A stretch of 58,545 bases of DNA from contig JBBHKE010001627.1 in NCBI GenBank assembly GCA_037447655.1, forward strand, positions 250,829 through 309,373, given 5' to 3'. Every line of letters starts with the position of its first letter. Positions within the stretch are counted from its first letter, which is position 1. The position numbers were made by a program, and so were the translations under genes. Positions 21,588-32,002 of the stretch are shown in pieces. The notes under the pieces are model-generated. The model was not told the origin of the DNA. It searched no databases and was given only the letters and a program-made list of their open reading frames with translations. This DNA is from Zygnema cylindricum (lineage: Eukaryota > Streptophyta > Zygnematophyceae > Zygnematales > Zygnemataceae).

Positions 21588-23099
21588 GTGGAAGCACGAA
21601 AATCATGCAATTGGGAGAAGCATTGGAAACCGGCATGGGAGCGAGAACTTCAATCTATTATCGACAACCGAACATTTAAGGAGGTAAGCCTACTGGAGGG
21701 CAAAAAGGCTATTGATGCAAAATGGATTATTAAAACCAAAACTGAAGCATCCGGGGAAGTAGTAAAACATAAGGCTCGGCTAGTGTGCAAGGGCTTTCAA
21801 CAAAGGGAGGGGATAGATTATACGGAGACATATGCACCGTTTGTTAAGTTTGATTCATTAAGGATGATTATTCTTATTGCCGCTGTCGGCAAAAAGCACA
21901 TTCACCAGATGGACGTAGAGACGGCGTTCTTAAATGGTGACTTAGAGGAGGAGGTATATATGAAAGTTTCAAAGGGAGTAGTGTCGAAGGAGGGGAAGGT
22001 ATGGCGGCTACCAAAGTCCTTGTACGGACTAAAGCAGGCACCGCGGACTTGGTATTTACAATTACACAAGGTCCTTACCTAATTTCAATTCGTCCGAACA
22101 ATTTCAAACTCTAAAGTTTACGTAAAAGGTGAGGAGGAAAATCAAATTATATTTTCTGTCTACGTGGATGATTTCTTGATCATATGTGACAAGTCGACGC
22201 AATCGCGGAATTGAAGGAGTACCTACGTCTACATTTAAAGTCACAAATTTGGGGGACGTACGATATATTCTTGGAGTGGAAGTTTTGAGGTACGATAATG
22301 GAGATATTAAATTGTCGCAAGCGCAATATTGTAAAGAAGTACTAACAAAATTTGCTATGTTGGATTCTAAGCCGGTTTTGACACCACTAGATTCCACACT
22401 TCAATATCGCAAATTTGAGGAGGAGGAAACTGTCCACGTGCCCTATCGTGAGGCCGTTGGAAGTTTAATGTATTTAAGTGTGGCCACATGACCGGATATT
22501 GCAGCCGCAGTCATTGTCGTGAGCCGATTTTATCAGGCTCCTAAAAAGATTCATTGGGAGGCCGTGAAGAGGATATTTCGTTATCTTGCAAGTACGGTCG
22601 AGATTGGTTTATTATTTCGATCTGGACAAACATCTTTGGAGTGCGTGGGATATTGTGACGCAGATTGGGGTGGAGATTTTGATACAAGAAAGTCAACGTC
22701 TGGATATGCTTTTGTTTTTGGTGGCGCGACACTTTTTTGGAGTTCCGACTCCAACAAACTGTCGCATTAAGTTCAACCGCAGCGGAGTATATGGCTGCGT
22801 GTCATACGTCTAAGGCGTCGATTTGGATCAAAAAGTTACTTGGGGAATTGGGGATTTTTATTGGCTGCATGAAAATATTTTTTGACAGTATGAGTTCAAT
22901 GGCGTTGGTGAAGATTCCTGTCTTTCCCAAAAGGACAAATTATATTAGGATTCAGTGGCACTTTGAACGCGATTTGGTCACCGCAAAGGAAGTTGAATTT
23001 TTGTACGTTTCGACGTTGGAGGAAGCCGCGGATATGTTGACGAAAGCCGCAAGTCATGATGTATTTTTGAGGGGAAGACCTAAATTAGGGTTGGTGTAA
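21588..23099 (+). pseudogene. Element H reverse transcriptase and RNase H
   Basis: RT starts in frame 21588-22082 (AKWIIKTKTEASGEVVKHKA, GFQQREGIDYTETYAP, SLYGLKQAPRTWY). A stop near 22080 and a frame change follow before the YVDD motif (nt 22161-22172) and the rest of RT (22186-22491, GDVRYILGVEV). A TGA replaces an Arg codon before PDIAAAV. RNase H follows (22519-22770, CDADWGGDFDTRKSTSGY) and after another shift 22737-23099 (STAAEYMA, ADMLTKA). All catalytic blocks are visible but in at least four frames. Confidence 0.9.
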
Positions 23100-23123
23100 T
23101 GATTACAACTTTGAGAGGGGGAT

Positions 23124-23622
23124 TGTTAGATTCAATGTTATAATCGGCTGTCACGGTCTGCCGCGCGGCCAAATAATTTGTCGTTTTGTTTTAGTGGGTG
23201 GTCTTGTTGGTTTGGCGTCATTATGTCTCTTAGATCGTTTTGTAGATTCTTGGTCTCGCGTAGATTCGGTATTGCGACGACCAGGTTTAATTGTCGTTTG
23301 GTTTGTACGGGTTTGTTTGGGTTGTAAGATTTAGGCATACGTTTGCGTTGTACTTTAGTATTTTGATGTTTCGCGTGATGACGTGTTTTGATTGGTAGGC
23401 GTTTCGTGCGCACCTTATGTTTCGTTTGTTTTAGTTTGATTGTGTGACGTTACACTTACAGTACTATTTACTGCAGCTTAGAGGGAGGTAAGATTTAATC
23501 TTTTTGTGGGAGAAAATGTTCGTGAAATATATTGGCTTCCGTGGACAGTTCTCTCTCGTCTGATTTTTTTTTTATGCTTCCGCTGTAATCTTGCACTCTG
23601 CATTATGTGTGAGATCCTATCA
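23124..23622 (+). repeat. 3' LTR of element H (499 bp)
   Basis: Preceded by polypurine tract gagaggggga (about 23113-23122), begins TGTTAGATTC and ends GATCCTATCA like the 5' LTR. The two align best over their last 200 bp (around CTGCAGCTTAGAGGGAG). Confidence 0.88.
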
Positions 23623-24240
23623 GTGTTCACACGGTCGACCATGCCAACGACATTCGAACACTTGTGAACACGTCTTTTGCCAACCTCATTTTGTCGTTTT
23701 TTTCCAGAGTAAAATTACATGCACGCGCGTCAGCGTAAATATACTTTCTGTACCTTTTTACTTAAAATTGTACGAAATAGTACGGATGTGACAGTCCGTA
23801 CACCACACTTTTTAAACCGGCACTTAATTACAATACACCGTCAATCGCTATTAGAGTAAAGGAATAAATAGCGTAAAAAAAAATAGTGCTATTAACACTA
23901 ATCGGGAATTATTTTTTTTTGAAAAAAAATTATATATACTAATTAATCCCTAACTGTAATTTGGGTTGTCCTGAATAATAAATACCTGCCCTTTTGATGT
24001 CTACAGTAATATGTTTAACCGTACAAAATCTGACAATTTGTACGCCGTCTTGCTGTTCACATGATCGACGGATGAACATAATGAGAACGTGATTTTTGTC
24101 GACGAGTTTGCATCTCTTTCTTCCATTGCACATTCACATGTGTGCGCAGTAATGTTAAGTGTCTTTTTATGCCTTTGTTATTCAAAATGTACCATTTTGT
24201 ACCGAGATAACCTGTCCGTACGCCACACTATTTACATTGG
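23623..24240 (+). repeat. Diverged direct repeat pair, about 190 bp each
   Basis: 23623-23815 and 24053-24235 share an ordered series of blocks: TGTTCACA..GATCGAC/GTCGACC, a central ATGCAC..GCG part, AAATTGTACGAAA/AAATGTACCATT, and GTCCGTACRCCACACT. The second copy lies inside MITE copy 3. No coding content. Confidence 0.55.
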
Positions 24241-24387
24241 AGAGTTCTTCCATTATTAACGCTAATTGAAAAAAAAACCCTAATTAGAATAATGGAAAAA
24301 ATAGAATTATGGATTGTATTTCAGGTTTTTTTTTTTGAAAAAAGGGCACCGAATTAGCGTTGTTTACTCTAATAGCGATTGGCGGTG
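23836..24387. mobile_element. MITE, family M1-like, copy 3 (552 bp)
   Basis: Terminal inverted repeats CACCGTCAATCGCTATTAG (left) and its near complement at the right (CTAATAGCGATTGGCGGTG), each continuing through agagtaaa/tttactct. TA flanks both ends. The interior is unrelated to the 199-bp copies. The right TA is directly shared with MITE copy 2. Confidence 0.78.
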
Positions 24388-24389
24388 TA

Positions 24390-24588
24390 CACCGTGAATC
24401 GTTATGAGCCTTATGTACGCTATACCCGCACCCCAAAATTTTGACATTGATACCTTAAATATAATAAACTACACTATTTAAGGACGTGGACCATAATCCG
24501 CCACGTCTCCTGGCACTAAATTAGAATGAATGACGCTAATTTTTTCTTTACACTAATAATTTCTATACGCTAATAACGATTCAAGGTG
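24390..24588. mobile_element. MITE, family M1, copy 2 (199 bp)
   Basis: Same length and order as the copy at 14198-14396, including the block CACGTCTCCTGGCACTAAAT. Left terminus CACCGTGAATCGTTATGAG, right terminus complement CACCTTGAATCGTTATTAG, TA on both sides. Confidence 0.8.
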
Positions 24589-24590
24589 TA

Positions 24591-24722
24591 GTGAACCCTA
24601 TTAAGTGGGGTACCTCAAATAACGTTTAGAAACATTTAGAATGATTAATTCTATTTGAGAATTTGCCCAAAATAACGAGGTACCCGAATTAGAGTCATAT
24701 ACGCTAATAGCGATTCAAGGTG
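24591..24722. mobile_element. Possible further M1 fragment
   Basis: Ends with the M1 right terminus (GCTAATAGCGATTCAAGGTG then TA) and contains an inverted pair GGGTACCTC / GAGGTACCC, but the left M1 terminus is not recognisable. Confidence 0.45.
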
Positions 24723-25312
24723 TACCACACGAATTCTCAAAATTTGCACATGAATGTACCTTCGGACAAAGTGGACGCAAGTCCACCAAAATCCAACCGA
24801 AAATCCAAAAATAATTTCGTAACGCTCGTTCGTCCCGCTATTCCTAGTGTCGCCAAAGAGTACAGTACCAGAGTTCTGTCGTACGATCACTTGTTACGCA
24901 ATTACATGGTAACAAATGAAGATTTTATGTTAAAATTGGTCGGTGTAAATAGACTTCGACGATTTTTGATGTACAATCTTAACTTCCGTGGTACCACTCA
25001 ATTAGAACACGTGGTGTAGAGGCTCTACGCGAATGAAACATCGTCCAAATTCCAAAAAGTCCCTAATGTTGACAGTACAATTATATATTTTCATGATGGA
25101 ACGTAACATTAACCTTAATAAATTATTAATAGTAATAACGTAGGGCAAAAGATAAAAACATTATTCCATGGAAATACATGTTGATCAAATAGGGACATAA
25201 GAACAAATGGGACATCAACCGTCATGGGACGCAAAAACGGTGGTCTAGCCGTACATACCTTTCCTGAAGACCAACCAATTTTAACTTATTCAGCCCCCAC
25301 ATCGTTTCCTGT
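24723..25312. other. Spacer upstream of the C2 gene
   Basis: AT-rich. A 99-codon open frame (24720-25019) has no family features and starts within a MITE end. No gene is called. Confidence 0.5.
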
Positions 25313-25412
25313 TTCGATACTTCGCCAATTTTCAAACTTCGCTGCCAAGCTAAACAGTATAATTCGATACTTCGCCAATTTTCAAACTTCGCTGCCAAGC
25401 TAAACAGTAGAA
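25313..25412 (+). repeat. Tandem duplication, 2 x 50 bp, upstream of the C2 gene
   Basis: Two near-identical copies beginning TTCGATACTTCGCCAATT and ending CTAAACAGTA. They lie 140-240 bp upstream of the ATG and could duplicate promoter elements. Confidence 0.95.
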
Positions 25413-25453
25413 TCTTACTACTGTTCGTGGTTGTACTTTAAACGAATATCTGA

Positions 25454-25475
25454 GACGTCACAGCAGGTTTAAAAG
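25454..25475 (+). promoter_or_regulatory. Possible core promoter of the C2 gene
   Basis: GACGTCAC, a bZIP-type ACGT-core site, is followed by TTTAAAAG, a weak TATA-like box about 80 bp before the ATG at 25553. The assignment rests on position only. Confidence 0.3.
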
Positions 25476-25552
25476 ACGACTTAAGTACTTTTTCTTATCC
25501 CGTCTTTCCCAATTTTGGATTCGAGCACTAGACTTATCTCAAAAAGTCAACC

Positions 25553-26332
25553 ATGGCGGTCCATGCGGGACACGAAACGGACCGAAAACTGAGCGTGACT
25601 CTCAAATATGCCACGGGGTTAAAGGGAAAATGGTTCAGCAGTTATTATCCATGCGCCTCGCTCGAAATTTTAGGAACTAATGCCAAATTTGTCTCTTCTG
25701 TATGGGAAGATACCGCCTCATTCCCCAGATGGGAGGAAACTTTTACTTTCTCCATCCCTGAGAGTGCCCTGCTGGACCAATTACCCATTCTGTTTATCCA
25801 AATATTCGACCCTCACGAGAAGAAACTTTTAGGAGTTTCCTTAATTTCCCTCTCGCTCGCTGTTTTTGATGTCCAAAAGATGCATGCAGTCACTTCCCGC
25901 GTTTACAGACCGAGCGGAACGAAAAAAGGGAGAGTAACAGTGACATATCGTCTGCACGGAAGTCAATTTCTGAAAAATCGTTTATTGGCGGCGCATGAAA
26001 TTCACGAAATCGCTCGAAAACAGAAAATATTACCACAGGAAACCAGAAATAGTATGGATTATGACGCGAGGTCGGCGGCTGATGCTGCCCTGATGGTTGG
26101 ATTGGCCTTACAATGGGGAGGAGGATTTGATGGAGGTGGCGGGGGGGCATGCGGTGGCGGGGGGGCATGGAGTGGCGGTGGAAGCGGTGGCGGTGGAAGC
26201 GGTGGCGGGGGATGTGGCGGGGGGGAATGGAGTGGAGGTGGAAGCGGTGGTGGTGGAAGCTGTGGCGGTGGATTCGGTGGCGGTGGAAGTGGTGGCGGTG
26301 GATTCGGTGGCGGTGGATTCGGTGGCGGATGA
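25553..26332 (+). CDS. C2-domain protein with glycine-rich tail, SRC2-like
   Basis: A single 259-codon frame from ATG to TGA. Residues about 10-135 fit a small plant C2 domain: LSVTLKYATGLKG, a YPCASLEIL strand, WEDTASFPRWEETFTFSI, LFIQIFDPHEKKLLGVSLISL, and VYRPSGTKKGRVTVTYRL, the last block closely like the end of SRC2-type C2 domains. Most acidic calcium ligands of classical C2 domains are not evident, so lipid or protein binding may not need calcium. Residues about 141-187 form a basic/alanine helix region. Residues 189-259 are almost pure GGGS/GGGF/GGGC repeats. No signal peptide or membrane helix is seen. SRC2-like proteins attach to membranes and act in cold or stress and defence responses, so the role here is inferred. 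No intron is needed. It is the only convincing host gene in the window. Confidence 0.85.
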   Translation: MAVHAGHETDRKLSVTLKYATGLKGKWFSSYYPCASLEILGTNAKFVSSVWEDTASFPRWEETFTFSIPESALLDQLPILFIQIFDPHEKKLLGVSLISLSLAVFDVQKMHAVTSRVYRPSGTKKGRVTVTYRLHGSQFLKNRLLAAHEIHEIARKQKILPQETRNSMDYDARSAADAALMVGLALQWGGGFDGGGGGACGGGGAWSGGGSGGGGSGGGGCGGGEWSGGGSGGGGSCGGGFGGGGSGGGGFGGGGFGGG

Positions 26333-26349
26333 GGCTAAGTTTCAAACGA

Positions 26350-26580
26350 CATTTATAAGGAAGGATTTTTTAAGAAAGATAGGATAACAAATTTTGAATA
26401 AGAAAGGTTGGATAAGGAAGATTGGGTATGAAAGATAGGAAAACAAAGGGGGATAAGAAAGATTGGACAAAAATTGCATAAGGAAGATTGGAAAACAAAG
26501 GTTGGATAAGAAAGATTAGATAGGAAAGAGTAGTTGTAATTGGGAGATTTGATAGGAAAGATTAGGTGAGTAATAGTATT
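26350..26580 (+). repeat. Degenerate minisatellite downstream of the C2 gene
   Basis: About ten loose repeats of a unit like GGATAAGAAAGATTGG, beginning some 20 bp after the stop codon and so probably in the 3' UTR. An AATAAA near 26709 could be a polyadenylation signal. Confidence 0.75.
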
Positions 26581-26739
26581 TGTATTTGGGTTCAGTTGTA
26601 TCTTGATACTGTATATTGGACATTCTCTATGGTGTGGAATAGAGGAAAAATGTAAATTGATTTATTTACAATTAGTAACGGTTGCTTGAAATTTCCAAGG
26701 GTATATTTAATAAACAAGTTACGTGGAGGAGTAATTTTC

Positions 26740-29700
26740 TGGTTATATCCATTTGTAAATCAGTATGACCAATTTTTGGATCCTGAAAAAACTATTATTT
26801 TTGCATTTTCGAAATTTTTGTGCCACGAGGCTTCTTGAAAGGATTTGGAAGAAATTTTCTCTTATCGTTTTTTTTTCACTTTTTTTCGTTCTTGTTTGTT
26901 CGTCAACATGGTAGCAAATATCGTCAAATTGGGTTGATATTCTACAACTTAAGCAGGACATGAATTCCAGATCTTTGGTAATTACAAATTAAACTTGCTG
27001 GAATACATTAAAACATTTATGTAACTGTTTTTGCCTTACATTATTCTATAAATGCTTATGTGAAAAGAGATTTGTTTTGCTCCGCATGTTGGCACTAAAC
27101 ATTATATCCCCATTGCTTATTTGAACAGTTCATATTGCCAACAAGATAACAAATAGACATGTTAAAGTTATACATTTATTCCGTCCATTATCTTAGAGAG
27201 ACTTAATTTTGAAGTGTTGACCTTTGTGCCTCTCACACTGCTCACGGTTCATCCGCTAACCTCTAATTTTGGTGCATTGTGGTGAAATTGAATTGTTGAA
27301 CGGATGGATGGTTGTGTGGTTGTTCATGTCGATGCAAAATTCTTTGAGGTGTAAAAAGCAGAAAAAATGATGGAACGGTAGATTTAAATGTCACACGGTG
27401 GCCGATAGATAAACGACAACGATACGTAGTTGACAACTTTTTTTCTTTGGTTTCGTCATTTTTTTTTATTTTTGGGGTGAGGTACAGTACGGAGGAGCGC
27501 GGTCACATGACTACCAGCGATGAAGCCTGGCGAGAGGGACTGTGGCGACGTGGCTCGCCAGTTGGCGTCGCAAGGCAACAAGTCGAACGACGTTGCTATG
27601 CCAATCGCAACGGTTGGTGCAACAAGCTATTTTTTCCAACCAGGGTATGCCATCGCATAAACGACACCTCTTAAAAGACGCAGTGGCGATTGTTTAGTCG
27701 TTGGACCATACGACTCGACCCCGCGATGCGAAAGAAATAATAAAAAGGTTTCGTACGTTCGTTTTTTCTGTGCGACTAATGTTTTGCCGTTCGGACAATT
27801 TTTGTTTCATATGTCGTACATTCCTTGCGTGTCACACAGGCCAAATCCAACAGTGTATATGTCAACTCGATGCCACATCAACGTCTTAGCCATGTAGAAA
27901 CTGCCTTTTTTACAATTGTTATGAAAGACTATCCCTAATCCATTGCAATAAATTTATAATCAAAATAGGGGCGAAGTAAATTGACTTGTGCCTTTGTCCT
28001 CGGTAAAATGAGCAGAAAATAAGGGTACTTTCCCATGTGATAAAGTTACATTTATTTTCTATAGATTTCCTCCATAACTTAGAAAAAAACGTGAAAATCC
28101 GCACCCGTACCAAAAAATTGAAATTATCACCGTACAAGTTGCTTTACCTTGAAACTATATATGTACTACAGTTTGTCGTCTAGCGTGATGTAGTTTGTCG
28201 TCTGGCGCGTTTCGACCCAATTTCGCGTCCTTTCGGCTCAACTTCAAACTTTATATAAAATCATCGCGAGGTGATTTTAAATATAGTTACATGAGGTGAG
28301 CGAATAGGCAGATGTTGTCGAACGTGTCGAAAGTTTTTGACAATTTTTGTGCGCGGAGTACCAAAATTAAAACCCACTGCATGTTAATAGCTTGTGCGTG
28401 ATTTTTTTCCGTGCGCTTTTTCCTGTACAGTGACCGTGGAGGGGGTTTCCACCAACGGACGCCATTTCGCAAATGCGAAGTCCGTGAAAGTGCCTCTCTC
28501 TCTTTCCCTCTTCCACTAACGCGTCTATCTCACAATTCTAGCAATGAAAAAAGGCAAGAAAGGTATCAAATGAAAGATCTATAAAAAATATTTCTTTTGG
28601 CTGTCTTGTAGCTTAGTTTGGTGGCAAGTAGACTGAGAACGGACGAAAAAACAAAATCGGGAAACCATGGCGGAATGTTTTGGAATTTGTGACGTCGACG
28701 CTATCGTAAGTATGCGTGACGTCAAAATGTCACAACCCTAAACATCTACTATGTCACAAGTAGCTAGATGTCTACAACTGTCTCTATTTTGTAAACGTCA
28801 TCAATTGTCGCGAGTTTTGTACTCGTCTACAATCATAACAAATTACACCCACGTCTACATCCGTCACAATCTAAAGTTACGATTTCATTTCTTTACATAC
28901 GAATGCTTTGAAATTTGTACGGAGAATCTTCGCTAAAAAACAAAGTAACAAGACTAAGTTTTGGCTCATGCGAAAGTATCCTAAGTCGTTGTTTTAACCT
29001 TTTTACTTGTGAAGACGTCCCAAACATTACATTTAGACTGGTGACCTAAACCGCCATTTATCTTCTATATCACAAATATTCCGGCTACACAACAACTATA
29101 TCGATAAGGATACCTTTCACTGTTTAATATTACGAAAGCAGATTGTTAAATTGGAGAAGTTATGTAACAATGGTTGTTGAGAGAAAAACACTACTTGATT
29201 TGATTGGGTCGACAGTAGATAGGGTGTATCCAGATAGTGGGCATTGAAGAACAAACATAATACTAAATCAGGTGATGGCAACGATTATATATAAAAAAAG
29301 TGAAAAGCTCCCGCTTGTCGTAAACGTGCCGACAAAACATAACAAATTTCAAGCAGTTGAGCATTAAAGAGTATGCTACGGACTATATACAATTGAAACG
29401 TTACATACAAATAACTAAAAAAAAATTTGAAAGATTAAAAATCTAAGTTTTAAGAGTTAATGATTAGGATCCACTTGTCCCAAATAATATGCTTGTATTT
29501 CCCATGTAATCCAACAATTGTTGTATGACACACTTCACTTTTTAATATCACACATTTTTTCTCACATTTTATCAAGCATTAATAATTAATAGTATCACAA
29601 TTTAACACACATTTGATCTATTGACAAATGGCTTTTATACACTTCTTTGTTGTGTTTTTCTTTCACATGTTAGTCCCACCGTCTTGACGCACAACCAATG

Positions 29701-29805
29701 AGGTGCAAAAAACCATAAATTTGGATGTTTCCACAACGGGGTTATGAGTTTTTCAAAGAAGTAGCGAACTATACTATTTTATACGAATATTAAGCTATTA
29801 AATAC
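26740..29805. other. 3-kb spacer without recognised gene
   Basis: AT-rich, short unrelated open frames only. The local GC-richer part at 27480-27690 has no family resemblance. A short motif TAGTTTGTCGTCT occurs twice near 28175-28205. Confidence 0.5.
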
Positions 29806-29820
29806 TTTACTATGTATGTT

Positions 29821-30930
29821 ATATATACTATACTATACTACGCCATACTATACTATACTTCATCATACTATACTATACTACGTCATACTATACTATGGAA
29901 TACTATACAATATTATACTATACTATATATACTATACTATACTGTAGTGTACTGCTGTACTGTGTTGTACTGTACTATACTGTGCTGTGTTGTACTGTAC
30001 TGTGCTGTGTTGTACTGTACTGTACTGTACTGTGCTGTGTTGTACTGTACTGTGCTGTGTTGTACTGTACTGTACTGTGCTGTACTTTGATGCTCTGTTG
30101 TACTTGGTGCTGTCGTGTGTTGTACTGCAATGTAACTGTGTTTGTACTACACTGTACTGCACTGTACTGTGTTGTACTGTGCTGTTGTGTGTTGTACTGT
30201 GTTGTTGTGTGCTGTACTGTGTTGCTCTTTTGTGCTGTACTGTACTGTGCTGTGATGTATTGTAATGTACTGTGCAATGCTGTTCAATGCTGTACTGTGT
30301 TGTACTGTGCTGTGATGTATTGTAATGTACTGTGCAATGCTGTTCAATGCTGTACTGTGTTGTGCTCTGTGCTGTTGTCTGTGTTGTGCCCTGTGTTGTG
30401 CTCTATTTTGTGCTCTGTGTTATGCTTTTGTGCTCTGGTGTATTGTGCCGTGCTATATTGTGCTGCTATGCTGGACTGTGCTGATGTACTGTGCTGTGTT
30501 ATGCTATGCTGTGCTGTTGTACTATGTTGTGCTGTGTTGTGGTGTGCTATGCTGTGCTATGCTATATGTTGTGTTGTGCTATGCTGTGCTATGCTATATG
30601 TTGTGTTGTGTTGTGCTGTGCTGTTTTTTGCTGTGCTATGCTATGTTATGCTATGCTAAGCTATGTTACATTATGCTATGCTATTAATACTATGCTATTA
30701 ATACTATGCTATGCTATGCTATGTTTTGTTATGCTATGATATGCTATACTATACTATGCTATACTATACTATACTTTACTATACTAAACTATATTGAACT
30801 ATATTATACTATAGTATGCTATATTATGTTATACTATACTATACTATACTTTGCAATATTATACTATACTTTTGTATGTCACCACACTACACTCCACTAC
30901 ACTACCCCACAGTACACTACACTACATCAC
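29821..30930 (+). repeat. Pentanucleotide satellite, about 1.1 kb, with drifting unit
   Basis: A five-base period runs throughout, but the unit changes along the array: TACTA at the left, then TGTAC/TGTGC/TGTGT, then TATGC, TATAC and finally CTACA. The block 30241-30300 is repeated without change at 30301-30360, and a 30-bp block near 30555-30610 is also doubled. All open frames over it (Cys/Leu/Tyr-rich) are repeat products. Confidence 0.95.
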
Positions 30931-31101
30931 AACATACTTTATTATGATATACCATAGTGTGCCAAATGAGGACTATTTCGTCACATCTATGCCTTATAAT
31001 CTCCTACTTTCATTTAAATTCTCCTTTTTCTTTGAGCGTATATTACACCAAGGCTTCAATGCCATTTCACAAAGAGGTGAAAAAATTGTGAAGGTGCCAC
31101 G

Positions 31102-31179
31102 GTAGCTTGTTTTTCTGTGGATACCACACCAACTGAAGATGTAGCTTGTTTTTCTGTGGATACCACACCAACTGAAGAT
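31102..31179 (+). repeat. Tandem duplication, 2 x 39 bp, at the outer end of element E
   Basis: 31102-31140 and 31141-31179 are identical. The unit contains the target-site copy and the last 30-odd bases of the LTR, so it arose after insertion. Confidence 0.95.
31103..31107. repeat. Left target-site duplication of element E
   Basis: tagct directly before the outer LTR end at 31108, matching tagct at 38229-38233. Confidence 0.75.
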
Positions 31180-32002
31180 GAAGATGAGGCAGGAGTAGTC
31201 ATCACAAAATCAATGCAAGCTAGAAGCTCTCACAGATGATCAGAAAAACATACAACCTTGGAACACACCCAAAGGCAAATTAGGCAACCAAATGGCCTAT
31301 AGATGTGACACAATGCAGATAATACAAAGATGAACACAAGTGCAAAACTCTGCAAACAGATCTAAGAGAAACTCTCAGTCAAAAGATATCAAAATGCTAA
31401 AGCATAATTTGATACAACAAGTTTTCCTAACTTCTGAAATGCTTAAGTCCTACTTTTATACCCAAAGATCTATTCTTCTGAAAGCTAGCAGCCATTCACT
31501 ATCCTAATCAAGGTAAGAAGGCATATCATCCATGCATCAATAATATCTACCAGAGCTAAGGAGGATACCTGAATATGTTTAGGTATGTCATACATAATGA
31601 ATCAGAATAGAGTCCTTAATCAAACAAAATACGCCTTTGTACAAAACAACGATATGTCATGTAACACTATACTGTACAAAATATGTCGAATAATCATAGA
31701 CGTGGTCCCGGTTGATAAGCGTACGTCGCCAGCAAATCTCCACCGTCCATCTTTCAGAAGTTTCATCTAAGATGAAACTTTGTGTGTGACACCTTAGTCT
31801 TTTGGTAAATCTGAGTCATATACCAAGTCTTGCGGAGTGTCTTATTTCAATTTGCTAACGCGTGTCCCGCTAATGTGATACATAGTATAACCTGTCAGTG
31901 TTCATTGTCACACTAATTTTGGTACATACTAAATTAGACTTTCACAATATTGATCAAGCACCCGAAAGACACTCCCCCCACATAGGAGACTTCAAAACAA
32001 CA
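31108..32002 (-). repeat. 3' LTR of element E
   Basis: The minus strand begins TGTTGTTTTGAAGTC at 32002 after polypurine tract gttttaggggag (32003-32014), and ends near 31108 with ATCCACAGAAAAACA. Confidence 0.88.

Larger units (their letters stand above)
16437..23622 (+). mobile_element. Ty1/copia element H (complete structure, decayed), 7.2 kb
   Basis: Bounded by diverged LTRs 16437-16991 and 23124-23622, with PBS, a long leader, gag, protease, integrase, RT, RNase H and polypurine tract in copia order. The LTRs differ at many positions and by an internal duplication, so the insertion is old. The flanks (ttttt left, gtgtt right) do not match, so no target duplication is visible. Sequence and PBS type separate H from families 1 and 2. 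Confidence 0.93.

Noticed and set aside
24720-25019. 99-codon frame upstream of the C2 gene
   Set aside because: Starts in a MITE terminus, no family features, no supporting signals.
25890-26345. 151-codon His/Arg-rich frame opposite the C2 gene
   Set aside because: Antisense shadow of the glycine repeat codons. The plus frame has a domain and a clean start and stop.
29812-30957. Cys/Leu/Tyr-rich open frames up to 254 codons
   Set aside because: Products of the pentanucleotide array, open in several frames at once.
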